From contig NZ_AP024849.1 in the NCBI RefSeq assembly GCF_019977655.1, positions 2,761,001 through 2,825,000 of the forward strand: a DNA stretch of 64,000 nt. Direction: 5' to 3'. A program made the position numbers and the translations under genes. The notes beneath the pieces were generated by a model. The model saw only the letters and a list, made by a program, of their open reading frames with translations, did not search any database and was not told the DNA's origin. Origin of the DNA: Clostridium gelidum. Its GTDB lineage: Bacteria; Bacillota; Clostridia; Clostridiales; Clostridiaceae. This document shows, one piece after another, positions 25,698 to 35,354 of this stretch (position 1 is its first letter; each line of letters starts with the position of its first letter).

Positions 25698-26777
25698 ATG
25701 ATTATAAAAAATATTGAAGTATCTGAAATTTTAGTGCCTTTAGTTACACCATTTAAAACAGCACTAAGAACTGTTGAAGCTGTTAATGATATAGTGGTGA
25801 AAATCACATCAAATACTGGTGAAATAGGATATGGTGAAGCTGCACCAACAGCAGTAATAACTGGAGAAACAAAAGAATCAATTAAATCAGCCATTTTAAA
25901 TTATATAAAACCAGCAATTATAGGAATGGAAATAGATAATTTAGAAAGTATAATGGAAAAATTAAATAGTTGTATTATGAAAAATACTAGTGCAAAGGCT
26001 GCAGTAGATATGGCTATTTATGATTTATATGCTAAAAAACTTAATTCACCTTTGTATAAAATTCTTGGAGGATATAGAAGTGAAATTACTACAGATATTA
26101 CTATTAGTGTAAATGAAATAGATGTAATGGTTCAAGATAGTATAAAAGCTGTAAACGAAGGCTTTAATATTTTAAAGATAAAGGTAGGAAAAGACTGCGA
26201 AAAGGACATTGAAAGAATTGATGAAATACGAAAAGCAGTTGGGAAAAATGTAAGTATTCGTGTAGATGCAAACCAAGGATGGACAAGCAAAGAAGCAGTA
26301 AAAATCATAAGTGATCTAGAAGATAAAGATTTAAATATTGATTTGGTAGAACAGCCAGTAAAATATTGGGATTTAGAGGGTATGAAGTATGTAACTAAAA
26401 ATACATATACAAAAATTTTAGCAGATGAAAGCGTTTTTTCTGCGCAAGATGCAGTTAAGATAATTCAAGAAAGAGCAGCAGATTTAATTAATATAAAGCT
26501 TATGAAAACAGGCGGAATATACAATGCTTTAAAGATTTGTGATATAGCAGAAGTTTATGGAGTAGAGTGCATGGTAGGATGTATGCTTGAAAGTAAAATA
26601 AGTGTAAGTGCCGCAGCACATCTTGGAGCTGCTAGAAAAATAATAACAATGGTAGATTTAGATGGACCAGCACTTTGTAAAATTGATCCAATAAGTGGAG
26701 GACCTATTTTTTGTGGAAGTAATATTAAAATGAGCGATAAAGTTGGTATAGGTTTTGAAGGTATAGTAGAAACTTAA
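25698..26777 (+). CDS. Dipeptide (L-Ala-D/L-Glu) epimerase, enolase superfamily
   Basis: A 359-residue muconate-lactonising-type enolase. The catalytic Lys is in LKIKVGKD, metal ligands are in RVDANQGW, VEQPVKY and LADESVF, and the second Lys is in NIKLMKTGG. It should interconvert L-Ala-D-Glu and L-Ala-L-Glu released from peptidoglycan, as Bacillus YkfB does. Start ATG 25698 is chosen because GAGGGGG is well spaced. It is the first gene of an operon with a serine hydrolase and a D-aminopeptidase. Confidence 0.9.
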   Translation: MIIKNIEVSEILVPLVTPFKTALRTVEAVNDIVVKITSNTGEIGYGEAAPTAVITGETKESIKSAILNYIKPAIIGMEIDNLESIMEKLNSCIMKNTSAKAAVDMAIYDLYAKKLNSPLYKILGGYRSEITTDITISVNEIDVMVQDSIKAVNEGFNILKIKVGKDCEKDIERIDEIRKAVGKNVSIRVDANQGWTSKEAVKIISDLEDKDLNIDLVEQPVKYWDLEGMKYVTKNTYTKILADESVFSAQDAVKIIQERAADLINIKLMKTGGIYNALKICDIAEVYGVECMVGCMLESKISVSAAAHLGAARKIITMVDLDGPALCKIDPISGGPIFCGSNIKMSDKVGIGFEGIVET

Positions 26778-26817
26778 TTATAGAAATGTAAGTTTTATAT
26801 TGAGATGGGGGAGAAAT

Positions 26818-27651
26818 ATGCTTGAAAATGAGCTTAAGGAAATTATAAAAAAATGTGATGAAGACATAGCAATGTTAGTTAAAAATTTAAGTAGTAATGA
26901 AATATTATTTAATTATAATGAAGAAAAAATGTATCCATCCGCAAGTATTATTAAAATTCCTATAATGATAGAAGCTTTAAGTAAAGCAGATGATTTGCAA
27001 ATCCCACTACTAAGTACTATTAAAATAAAAGAATCTGATAAAGTTGATTTTAGTATTATTACAGAGCAAAATCTTACGGAGTGTACATTTTTAGAATTAA
27101 TAACATGTATGATAATAAATAGCGATAATACGGCAACTAATGTATTAATAGACTTACTTGGACTTAATAAAATCAATGAAAAAATTAATAGTTTAGGAAT
27201 GAAAAACACTAAACTACAAAGAAAAATGATGGATTTTGAAGCAATAAAAGAAGGTAAAAATAATTTTACATCTTTAAAAGACATGCTAGTTGTTATGGAA
27301 GGCTTATATAGAGGTGAAGTTATAGATAAAGAAGTTTCCAGAAGAGCCCTTGATATTATGAAAAATCAAAGAGATAATACAATGCTTAAAAGATATATTG
27401 TTGAAAATGTAGTTTTAGCTAACAAAACTGGTGAACTTAATAATTTAAATAGTGATGTAGGCATTTTTTATACAAAGAATACAGATTATTTCATTGGTGT
27501 TTTTGTTCATAAGGCAAAAGATAACAATGAATCGTATGAAATAATTGGAAAGCTATCTAAAAAGGTTTATGATTATTTTATAGATAATAAAAATGAAAAC
27601 TCGGATTCTAAGTGGCAATTTGATTATCAATATTCAATGTTCAATGATTAG
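26818..27651 (+). CDS. Class A beta-lactamase-like serine hydrolase without signal peptide
   Basis: A 277-residue protein with class A motifs: S43-I-I-K46 (SxxK), S102-D-N104, and KTGELNN. An acidic residue in MMDFEAIKEG sits where the E166 loop would be. No signal peptide is visible, so it is probably cytoplasmic, unlike secreted resistance enzymes. Placed between a dipeptide epimerase and a D-aminopeptidase, it is more likely to act on muropeptides or related D-amino-acid compounds (inference). Start ATG 26818 follows GGGGGAG. Confidence 0.88.
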   Translation: MLENELKEIIKKCDEDIAMLVKNLSSNEILFNYNEEKMYPSASIIKIPIMIEALSKADDLQIPLLSTIKIKESDKVDFSIITEQNLTECTFLELITCMIINSDNTATNVLIDLLGLNKINEKINSLGMKNTKLQRKMMDFEAIKEGKNNFTSLKDMLVVMEGLYRGEVIDKEVSRRALDIMKNQRDNTMLKRYIVENVVLANKTGELNNLNSDVGIFYTKNTDYFIGVFVHKAKDNNESYEIIGKLSKKVYDYFIDNKNENSDSKWQFDYQYSMFND

Positions 27652-27685
27652 GCACAATCCAATAAATATAAAGAGGTGTAGGGAA

Positions 27686-28486
27686 ATGAAAGTATATATT
27701 AGTGGTGATATTGAAGGAATAACTGGAACAACTCATTGGAATGAAACTGAAAAGAACCTTCCAGATTGGGTTCCTTTTGCAAAACAAATGACAGATGAAG
27801 TTGTTGCAGCAGCTAATGGTGCAATTGCAGCAGGTGCAACTGAAATATTAATAAAAGATGCTCATGATAGTGCAAGGAATATTGATATTAATGCATTACC
27901 AGAAGAAGCTAAACTTATTCGTGGATGGATGGGTGATCCCTTGTCTATGATAAGTGGCATTGATAAGAGTTTTGATGCGGTTATTTTTATTGGATATCAT
28001 AATGCAGCAGGGACTATAACAAATCCTCTGGTTCATACAATGAACGTATCACAGGTATCTTATATTAAGATTAATGATGAATACACAAGTGAATTTTTGA
28101 TACATGCTTATGCAGCTACCTTATATGATGTTCCAGTTGTTTTTGTAAGTGGAGATATTGGTTTAACTAAAGAAGTTAATAAAGTAAATCCAAGTATTGT
28201 CACACTTGGAGTAAAAGATGGAATTGGAGCTGCAACAATTAACATGAATCCTAAGAAAGCTGTTAGAGAAACTGAAAGATTAGTAAAAGAAGCTTTGGGA
28301 AAAGACTTGAATTTAATGAAAATTAAATTGCCAGAAGAATTTAAAGTTGAAATTGAATATAAAGATCATAAATGTGCTTATAGATATTCCTTTTATCCAG
28401 GTGCAGAATTTAAGGCACCAAGAAGTGTTGTATTTAATACAAAGGAATATTTTGAAGTTTTAAGATTAATACACTTTTTAACATAA
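27686..28486 (+). CDS. dppA: D-aminopeptidase, DppA family (M55)
   Basis: A 266-residue zinc peptidase. It starts MKVYISGDIEGITGTTHW with the paired D8/E10 zinc ligands, then KDAHDSARN and GYHNAAGT with the conserved His residues, as in Bacillus subtilis DppA. It removes N-terminal D-amino acids such as D-Ala from small peptides. The ATG at 27686 (behind AGAGGTGTAGGG) is used; an upstream extension overlapping the previous gene lacks family similarity. It is third in the epimerase operon. Confidence 0.93.
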   Translation: MKVYISGDIEGITGTTHWNETEKNLPDWVPFAKQMTDEVVAAANGAIAAGATEILIKDAHDSARNIDINALPEEAKLIRGWMGDPLSMISGIDKSFDAVIFIGYHNAAGTITNPLVHTMNVSQVSYIKINDEYTSEFLIHAYAATLYDVPVVFVSGDIGLTKEVNKVNPSIVTLGVKDGIGAATINMNPKKAVRETERLVKEALGKDLNLMKIKLPEEFKVEIEYKDHKCAYRYSFYPGAEFKAPRSVVFNTKEYFEVLRLIHFLT

Positions 28487-28616
28487 TATATATATAATTA
28501 ATAAAATAGTTACAAAAGATATGGTAAATGTTATAATTTATTTATATATTTTAGGGGATTTAATAAGTTATTATAAAATTGGCAATGAAGTCATTGTATT
28601 TTTATTTTATCACTCT

Positions 28617-28652
28617 AATTGATGTAGTAAGAAAATTTAATATACATCAATT
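28617..28652. promoter_or_regulatory. 10-bp inverted repeat ahead of the binding-protein gene
   Basis: AATTGATGTA and TACATCAATT are perfect complements separated by 16 bases, about 80 bases upstream of the oligopeptide-binding protein start. It could be an operator or leader stem. Confidence 0.4.
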
Positions 28653-28730
28653 GGAAATGGATAAATTAAAATGCAATGATTTTTTTTATAAGAAATAGGG
28701 ATTTAACAATAAAACTAAGGGGGAAATAAT

Positions 28731-30581
28731 ATGAAAAAAAATACATTAAAAAGAATACTTTCATTAACACTTTCATTAATGCTACTTGGAACGACAGCAA
28801 TTGGATGTAGCAAAGGTAAAGAAGCTGACAAAAAAGATGTAAGTGCAACTGAGTTTAAAAAGGTATATTCTGAGGAAATAAAAACACTTAATTATTTAAA
28901 GACATCAGAAACTACTGAATTTGGTGCTTTAGCAAATATGATTGATTCCTTAGTTGATTATGATAAGTATGGAGTTGTTCAGCCTTGCTTAGCAACTGAA
29001 TGGAAGGCTAATGAAGATAATACAGTTTGGACTTTTAAGCTAAGAGACAATGTTAAGTGGGTAACAAAAGATAAAAAAGAATATGCAAATGTTGTAGCAC
29101 AAGACTTTGTTGATTCGATGAAATATGTTTTAGATAAAAATAATGGGTCAGAAACAGTAGATATAGCAGCGGGAGTAATTAAAAACGGTTCTAAATTTTA
29201 CACCGGAGAAATAACTGATTTTAGTCAAGTTGGTGTAAAAGCAATTGATGAGCATACTGTGGAATATACACTTGAAAAACCAACACCATACTTTTTATCA
29301 ATGCTTACTTATGTATATTTCTTCCCTGTAAATGGTAAGTTTTTAGATGAAAAGGGAGCTGACTTTGGTACAACTCCAGAAAATATTTTATATAATGGAG
29401 GATATATATTCGATACCTTTGAACCACAAAGCAGTAGAGTTTATGTGGCTAACGATCAATATTGGGACAAGGATAATATATTTATAAAGAAAATTAAATT
29501 AACTTATAATAAAGAAGCATTAACTTTAGCTCCTGAAATGTTTTTAAGAGGAGAAATAGATTATGCCAATATATCACCATCAATTATAGATGAATGGTTT
29601 AAATCAGATGACAAAAAGAATTCAGTTCATCAAAGTAAAAATGGATTCTATAGTTATTTTTATGCATTAAACTTTGATCCAAAATTTTCAGAGGAATACG
29701 AACCAGCGAATTGGAAAGCTGCAGTTAATAATTTGAATTTTAGAAAATCATTATTTAATGCCTTAGATAGAAAGGCAGCAGCTACAACATTAGAGCCATA
29801 CGAAACAGAAGCAAAACTATTAAATACTATAACTCCAAAAAACTTTGTAGATATAAAAGGAAAAGATTATACTCAAATTGGAGCACTAGCAGATATTACA
29901 GCAAAAGACTCTTTTGATGAAAAATTAGCAAAAGAATATAAAGATAAGGCAATGAAAGAATTAGAAGGAAAAGTTAAGTTCCCAGTTAAAATATATTTAC
30001 CATATAATACAGGTATAGCTGGAAGTGCCAATCGTGAACAAGTTGTTGAACAACAATTAGAAAAAGCATTAGGTACTGATTATATTGATGTAATAATTGA
30101 TCCAAAACCAGCTACAGGATACTTAAAAGATGTTAGAAAAGCTGGAAATTATGCACTTTCATTATGTAATTGGGGTCCTGACTATGCAGATCCAGAAACA
30201 TATTCAGAACCATTTAATACAGGAGGAAATTACAACAGACCAGAACTTGCACAAGGTGATATAGGAACAAAATATGAAGAAATGTTAACTAAAGCAAAAG
30301 CAGAAGTAACTGATGTAAATAAACGTTATGAATTATTTGCAGAAGCTGAAAGCTATTTAATAAATCAAGGTTTTGTAATACCTTATGTAGTAGGAGGAGA
30401 AGGTTACGTTGCATCTAAATTAAATCCATTTGATGCACAATTCTCACCATTTGGTGTTATCTCTGAAAAATATAAAGGACAAACAATGTTACCTAAAGCT
30501 ATGAGTAATGATGAATTTAAAGCTGGATTAAAGAAATGGGAAGCTGAACGTACCGAAGCATTAAAGAAAGCAGCGAAATAG
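28731..30581 (+). CDS. Peptide ABC transporter substrate-binding lipoprotein
   Basis: A 616-residue SBP_bac_5 (OppA/DppE) protein. The signal peptide ends LLGTTAIGC, with the Cys as lipidation site, so it is anchored to the outer membrane face. Family features include LATEWKANEDNTVWTFKLRDNVKW and FRKSLFNALDR. It should capture peptides, probably cell-wall-derived given the operon, and deliver them to the permease encoded about 630 bases downstream. Start follows AAGGGGG. Confidence 0.95.
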   Translation: MKKNTLKRILSLTLSLMLLGTTAIGCSKGKEADKKDVSATEFKKVYSEEIKTLNYLKTSETTEFGALANMIDSLVDYDKYGVVQPCLATEWKANEDNTVWTFKLRDNVKWVTKDKKEYANVVAQDFVDSMKYVLDKNNGSETVDIAAGVIKNGSKFYTGEITDFSQVGVKAIDEHTVEYTLEKPTPYFLSMLTYVYFFPVNGKFLDEKGADFGTTPENILYNGGYIFDTFEPQSSRVYVANDQYWDKDNIFIKKIKLTYNKEALTLAPEMFLRGEIDYANISPSIIDEWFKSDDKKNSVHQSKNGFYSYFYALNFDPKFSEEYEPANWKAAVNNLNFRKSLFNALDRKAAATTLEPYETEAKLLNTITPKNFVDIKGKDYTQIGALADITAKDSFDEKLAKEYKDKAMKELEGKVKFPVKIYLPYNTGIAGSANREQVVEQQLEKALGTDYIDVIIDPKPATGYLKDVRKAGNYALSLCNWGPDYADPETYSEPFNTGGNYNRPELAQGDIGTKYEEMLTKAKAEVTDVNKRYELFAEAESYLINQGFVIPYVVGGEGYVASKLNPFDAQFSPFGVISEKYKGQTMLPKAMSNDEFKAGLKKWEAERTEALKKAAK

Positions 30582-30592
30582 GGTTATGTTTA

Positions 30593-30801
30593 TATCCACC
30601 GAAATAAGGGGGCATGCATTTGTTGCAGTTGCTGAGGATTTTGATGTGAATTTCTAATAGTAGAAGTTGCACCAACAAGCTTGCTTCAAAGACAAGCTTT
30701 GAACAAGCTTGTTGGAACAACTTCTACTAAAGAAATTCTACATCAAAATCCTCTTATGCAACACTCCACAAAAGCAAGCCCCCTTATTTCTAGTTTGGAT
30801 A
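30593..30801. repeat. 209-bp imperfect hairpin between binding-protein and permease genes
   Basis: The two halves are complementary along about 95 bases. Paired blocks include AAATAAGGGGGC with GCCCCCTTATTT, GAGGATTTTGATGT with ACATCAAAATCCTC, TAGTAGAAGTTG with CAACTTCTACTA, and CCAACAAGCTTG with CAAGCTTGTTGG. The apex contains CAAGCTTTGAA-type self-complementary sequence. It starts 12 bases after the binding-protein stop. It could be a MITE, or an RNA structure that limits read-through and stabilises the upstream mRNA. Confidence 0.8.
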
Positions 30802-30843
30802 TATTTTCATAGTATAACTTGGAATAGGGGTAATATATTAAGT

Positions 30844-30961
30844 GGCTGTCTTACAGTTAAGGATATGTGAAATATTTTGTGAGCTTTATAAACTTATGCA
30901 ATATGCATTAATAATTAGCTGATATAAAAATTTTATTAGTGATCTTTACTTTAAGGCAGCC
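30844..30961. repeat. Second inverted-repeat structure upstream of the permease genes
   Basis: GGCTGTCTTACAGTTAAG at 30844 is the imperfect complement of CTTTACTTTAAGGCAGCC ending at 30961 (15 of 18 positions). The 80 bases between are AT-rich with no ORF. It resembles the end structure of small non-autonomous elements. Confidence 0.5.
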
Positions 30962-31151
30962 TAATTTTATTGAATAAGAATATAATATTTATTTTTAAAT
31001 TATATATATATGGTTTAGAGCTTCTATATAAGATGCGTTAATGATTTTATAATTAAGAAACCTAATATAAGTCGGCAAGTGGTGTTTGAATGTAGGAGGT
31101 TAATTGCAACATTTATAAAATAGTATTATTTATAAATTACATACTAACATT

Positions 31152-31166
31152 TATTTTCGGAAATTT
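31152..31166. promoter_or_regulatory. CodY-box-like sequence ahead of the permease operon
   Basis: TATTTTCGGAAATTT matches the CodY consensus AATTTTCWGAAAATT at 12 of 15 positions and lies 46 bases upstream of the first permease start. CodY controls dpp in Bacillus subtilis (established); its action here is only inferred. Confidence 0.35.
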
Positions 31167-31212
31167 ATAACTAGATATTTTTTACATAAAGAGCAACAAA
31201 GGAGGAGTGACA

Positions 31213-32157
31213 ATGATTAAATATCTTTTTAAAAGGCTGGCTCAATCAATATTTACCTTAATTTTAATAATTACAGTTGTATTTTTATTACTTAGATTGA
31301 TGCCAGAAGAAGGATACTTAGGAACAAATGCTGATAAAATGAGTAATATTCAAAAGGAAACAATTTTAACAAATTTAGGTCTTAGAGATCCTATAATAGT
31401 TCAACTAGGAAAGTTTTATAAAAATATAGCTACTGGAGATTTTGGTAAATCAATTACTTATAGACCTGATATTAAGGTAAGTGAAATATTAAAACAAAAA
31501 ATACCTTATTCTTTATATTTTGGACTTGTAGCTGTAGGATTATCTCTAGTAGTTGGAGTAAGCATGGGAATAATCATGGCAAGACGCAAAAATAGTATAT
31601 TTGATAAATTAGGAACTGGATATATAGTAATTATAAATGCAGTACCTGCAGCCGTGTATTATTTAGCTATTCAGCTCTACGTGACTAATACATTAAAGCT
31701 ACCAATATTATTTGATAAAGATAATATTGCAAGCTGGATTTTACCTGCAATATCCATGTCTCTTGTAAATACAGCTGGATATGCCATGTGGATGAGAAGA
31801 TATATGGTGGATGAATTAAATAGGGATTATGTAAAACTTGCAAGGGCAAAGGGAGTAAGTGAAAAGAATATCATGGCTCATCACGTTCTAAGAAATGCAT
31901 TTGTGCCAATGGCACAATATCTACCAGCTTCTATTCTTTATACAATAGCTGGATCTATATATATTGAATCATTATATTCAATTCCAGGTATGGGTGGACT
32001 TCTTGTTGATGCAATTCAAAGGCAAGATAATTCACTAGTACAGGGACTCGTAATAATTTATTCATCTTTGGGAATTTTAGGACTTGTGCTTGGAGATATT
32101 GCAATGACCTTAGCAGATCCTCGGATTAAGCTTGAAAAGACTGGAGGTGGAAGATAA
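31213..32157 (+). CDS. Peptide ABC transporter permease (DppB/OppB type)
   Basis: A 314-residue membrane protein with six predicted helices. The EAA loop that contacts the ATPase is DYVKLARAKGVSEKNIMAHH. The N-terminus (KYLFKRLAQSIFTLILI) is typical of OppB/DppB. ATG 31213 is chosen over GTG 31207 because AAGGAGG has a 7-base gap. The stop overlaps the next start by one base (TAATG), so both permeases are translationally coupled. Confidence 0.94.
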   Translation: MIKYLFKRLAQSIFTLILIITVVFLLLRLMPEEGYLGTNADKMSNIQKETILTNLGLRDPIIVQLGKFYKNIATGDFGKSITYRPDIKVSEILKQKIPYSLYFGLVAVGLSLVVGVSMGIIMARRKNSIFDKLGTGYIVIINAVPAAVYYLAIQLYVTNTLKLPILFDKDNIASWILPAISMSLVNTAGYAMWMRRYMVDELNRDYVKLARAKGVSEKNIMAHHVLRNAFVPMAQYLPASILYTIAGSIYIESLYSIPGMGGLLVDAIQRQDNSLVQGLVIIYSSLGILGLVLGDIAMTLADPRIKLEKTGGGR

Positions 32158-33131
32158 TGAGTTTTAATGGTGATAAAATAAATAACCTCGGAAATAACAT
32201 TAGTAATTCTTTATTTGAATTTGCAGAATTTGATAATAATGAGGCTGAAAAAATAGGATATTCAAATTATTCTTATTGGAAATCAACGTGGAATTCATTT
32301 ACTAAGAATAAAGTAGCATTTTCCCTATTAATATTAGTTATAGTAGTACTTGCGTTTACAATACTTCAACCTTTTCTGCCATATCAAAAGTCAGCTACTG
32401 AAATATATATTAATTCAGTAACGGGTGTTCAAGATAAAAATGTAGCTCCATCTGTTGAATTTTGGTTTGGGACAAACTCGATTGGTCAAGATTTGTGGGC
32501 AAGAATTTGGAGTGGAACACGTACATCTCTTTTAATTGGTTTTGCAGTTGGTCTTTTTGAAGCAGTTGTAGGAATATTTATAGGTGCTTTATGGGGATAT
32601 GTAAGACAATTAGATATACTAATTACTCAAATATATAATGTTGTAGATAATATTCCAACAACAATAATATTGATTTTAATGACTTATGTATTAAGGCCGA
32701 GTATAAGTACGATAATATTTGCACTTTGCCTTACTGGGTGGCTTCAAATGGCTAGATTTGTTCGAAATCAAATAATAATAATTAGAGATAGAGAATATAA
32801 TTTAGCATCTAGATGTTTAGGTACACCTACCAAAAGAATAATAGTTAAAAATTTGTTACCTTATTTGGTATCTGTAATAATGCTTAGAATAGCTCTTGCA
32901 ATTCCAACAGCAATTGGGTCGGAAGTATTTTTAACTTATATAGGGCTTGGACTTCCAGTTAGTATTCCATCATTAGGAAATTTAGTTAATGAAGGAAGGA
33001 TACTTATGATGACACCAACACTCAGATATCAATTAATTTTTCCAAGTATAGTAATTTCTATAATAACTATAGCTTTTTATGTAATTGGAAATACATTTGC
33101 AGATGCTGCAGATCCTAAAAATCATGTATAG
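32157..33131 (+). CDS. Peptide ABC transporter permease (DppC/OppC type)
   Basis: A 324-residue partner permease. A soluble N-terminal segment and first helix (about 57-77) are followed by an extracytoplasmic part with FGTNSIGQDLWARIWSGTR, the OppC signature, then five more helices and the EAA loop EYNLASRCLGTPTKRIIVKN. It forms the channel with the preceding permease and starts in its stop codon. Confidence 0.94.
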   Translation: MSFNGDKINNLGNNISNSLFEFAEFDNNEAEKIGYSNYSYWKSTWNSFTKNKVAFSLLILVIVVLAFTILQPFLPYQKSATEIYINSVTGVQDKNVAPSVEFWFGTNSIGQDLWARIWSGTRTSLLIGFAVGLFEAVVGIFIGALWGYVRQLDILITQIYNVVDNIPTTIILILMTYVLRPSISTIIFALCLTGWLQMARFVRNQIIIIRDREYNLASRCLGTPTKRIIVKNLLPYLVSVIMLRIALAIPTAIGSEVFLTYIGLGLPVSIPSLGNLVNEGRILMMTPTLRYQLIFPSIVISIITIAFYVIGNTFADAADPKNHV

Positions 33132-33142
33132 GGGAGATTATA

Positions 33143-34198
33143 ATGAATTATTCTAAATCAAAAGATAATAAAGAAGTTATACTTTCTGTTAAGGATATTA
33201 AAGTGAATTTTAAACTTAGAGGACATGTACTTAATGCAATTAGAGGGATTTCACTAGATTTATATAAAGGAGAAAGTTTTGCAATTGTTGGAGAATCAGG
33301 CTCAGGTAAATCTGTTTTCACAAAAACATTTATTGGTTTACTTGAAAGTAATGGATATATTGATAGTGGCGAGATTATATATAAAGGAAAGGATTTAGCT
33401 AAATTCAAATCTGAAAAAGATTGGCGTGGAATAAGAGGAAAAGAAATTGCAATGGTTTCTCAAGATCCAATGACATCTTTAAATCCACTTAAAATAATAG
33501 GAAAGCAAGTGCAAGAAGGAATAGAGCTTCATCAAAATTTAAAAGGTACAGAAGCTAAACGCCTTGCAATAAAGATTTTAGAGGATGTTGGAATAAGTGA
33601 TCCTGAAACCAGATATTATCAGTATCCTCATGAATTTTCAGGGGGAATGAGGCAAAGAGTTGTAATTGCCATTGCTATTGGTTGTAATCCTAAAATTTTA
33701 ATTTGCGATGAACCAACTACTGCACTAGATGTAACAATGCAAGCACAAATCTTGGATTTGCTTAAAAATATTCAAAAGGAATACAATCTCACAATAATTT
33801 ATATTACTCATGATTTAGGTGTTGTGGCAAAGGTTGCAGATAGGGTTGGAGTAATGTATGCAGGAGATATTGTTGAAATTGGACTTTCAGAAGAAATATT
33901 TTATAATGCAAAACATCCATATACTTGGGCTCTATTATCCTCACTTCCACAACTAGGAATAAAAGGTGAAGAATTATATTCAATAAAGGGTACTCCAGTA
34001 AATTTATTTAAAGAGATAAAAGGTGATGCTTTTGCACCTCGTAATCCAAAAGCTCTTAAGATAGATTTTGAAATAGCACCCCCATATTTTGAAGTTAGCA
34101 AAACACACAAAGCTAAAACATGGCTTTTAGATCCTAGAGCTCCAAAAGTTGAATATCCTAAAGCTCTAAAAAAACTGTTTGATGAGTGGGAGGGCTAG
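33143..34198 (+). CDS. Peptide ABC transporter ATP-binding protein (DppD/OppD type)
   Basis: A 351-residue ABC ATPase. Walker A is GESGSGKS, the Q-loop is MVSQDPMTSLNP, the signature is FSGGMRQR, Walker B is LICDEPTTALD and the switch His is ITHDLG. The C-terminal oligo_HPY extension (HPYTWALLSSLPQ) is present, but I do not see the four Cys of the Fe-S-binding OppD/DppD tail. It pairs with the next ATPase to power import. Confidence 0.95.
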   Translation: MNYSKSKDNKEVILSVKDIKVNFKLRGHVLNAIRGISLDLYKGESFAIVGESGSGKSVFTKTFIGLLESNGYIDSGEIIYKGKDLAKFKSEKDWRGIRGKEIAMVSQDPMTSLNPLKIIGKQVQEGIELHQNLKGTEAKRLAIKILEDVGISDPETRYYQYPHEFSGGMRQRVVIAIAIGCNPKILICDEPTTALDVTMQAQILDLLKNIQKEYNLTIIYITHDLGVVAKVADRVGVMYAGDIVEIGLSEEIFYNAKHPYTWALLSSLPQLGIKGEELYSIKGTPVNLFKEIKGDAFAPRNPKALKIDFEIAPPYFEVSKTHKAKTWLLDPRAPKVEYPKALKKLFDEWEG

Positions 34199-34202
34199 AC
34201 AT

Positions 34203-35168
34203 ATGAAAAACAATAAAGATATTTTATTAGAAGTTAAAAATTTAAAAGTTGAATTTGGTAATAAAAAAAATAAGTTTTTAGCAGTTGATGATGTGAGTTT
34301 TAACATATATAAAGGAGAGACTTTTGGACTTGTAGGAGAATCAGGTTCAGGAAAAACTACTATAGGAAGAGCAATAATAAGAATAAATCAAGTTTCCGGT
34401 GGAGAAATTATTTATAACGGGGACAAAATAAGTGGTAAAATTCCTAAATCGTTAGATAAAGAAATAACAAAAAAGATTCAAATGATTTTTCAAGATCCAA
34501 TGGCATCCTTAAATGAAAGAGCAAAAGTTGATTATATAGTTTCTGAAGGCTTATATAATTTTAAAAGTTATAAAAGTGAAGAGGAAAGAAAAGCTATTGT
34601 TTTTGATGCTTTGCTTGAAGTTGGGTTATTACCTGAATTTGCAAGTAGATTTCCCCATGAATTCTCAGGTGGACAAAGACAGAGAATAGGAATTGCAAGA
34701 ACACTAGTTATGAAGCCAGAATTTATAATTGCTGATGAACCAATATCGGCGTTAGATGTTTCAATTAGGGCTCAAGTATTAAATTTATTATCATCTCTTC
34801 AAAAAGATAATGATTTGACTTATCTTTTTATAGCTCATGATTTATCTGTAGTTAAATTTATAGCAGATAGAATCGCTGTAATATATAAAGGTAGAATTGT
34901 AGAACTTGCTGAGGCAGAGGAGTTATTTAGAAATTCAATACATCCATATACAAAGGCACTGCTATCTGCAATTCCACAGCCAGATCCAAGACGTGAAAAA
35001 AATAAGAAGATAGAGGTATATAGTTCAAGTTGTCATAGCTATGATGAAGACAAACCAAAGTTTGTTGAAATAGAAAAAGAGCATTTTATTCTTGCAAATG
35101 AAAAAGAAATTAATCTGTATAAAATATCTGGGAACATGATAGAAGTAGATACAAGTGAGGTTGTATAA
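34203..35168 (+). CDS. Peptide ABC transporter ATP-binding protein (DppF/OppF type)
   Basis: A 321-residue second ABC ATPase. Walker A is GESGSGKTT, the signature FSGGQRQRIG, Walker B IIADEPISALD, the switch His AHDLSVVKF, and the HPY motif SIHPYTKALLSAIPQPDP. ATG 34203, four bases after the previous stop and behind GGGAGGG, is used. Bacillus YkfD is the analogous ATPase in its dpp-ykf region. Confidence 0.94.
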   Translation: MKNNKDILLEVKNLKVEFGNKKNKFLAVDDVSFNIYKGETFGLVGESGSGKTTIGRAIIRINQVSGGEIIYNGDKISGKIPKSLDKEITKKIQMIFQDPMASLNERAKVDYIVSEGLYNFKSYKSEEERKAIVFDALLEVGLLPEFASRFPHEFSGGQRQRIGIARTLVMKPEFIIADEPISALDVSIRAQVLNLLSSLQKDNDLTYLFIAHDLSVVKFIADRIAVIYKGRIVELAEAEELFRNSIHPYTKALLSAIPQPDPRREKNKKIEVYSSSCHSYDEDKPKFVEIEKEHFILANEKEINLYKISGNMIEVDTSEVV

Positions 35169-35231
35169 ATTATAACTTGGTATAGTCTTAATTGAAAATA
35201 TATGTTGGCAAATTCTAAAAAATTTAATAAC

Positions 35232-35273
35232 TTTAGAATTTCAGAATCTTAGAATCTTAGAATCTTAGAATTT
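35232..35273. repeat. Short tandem repeat of AGAATCTT
   Basis: Three to four consecutive copies of a roughly 10-base unit (TTAGAATC) lie in the gap between the second ATPase and the LD-carboxypeptidase gene. Such a tract can vary in length by replication slippage. No function is visible. Confidence 0.6.
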
Positions 35274-35354
35274 GCTTGTAGAATGATGGTTAAGGAGTTA
35301 TTATTAGGTTAAATAAAAATATAACTATATTAGTGAATAAGGGGAGTGTTGTAA

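Noticed and set aside
26818..27651. Secreted beta-lactamase resistance determinant
   Set aside because: No signal peptide is visible and the gene sits inside a muropeptide recycling operon, so resistance is not the first explanation.
28486..28731. Riboswitch ahead of the binding-protein gene
   Set aside because: Only a 10-bp dyad and a weak 6-bp stem are visible; no conserved core of a known riboswitch class could be recognised.
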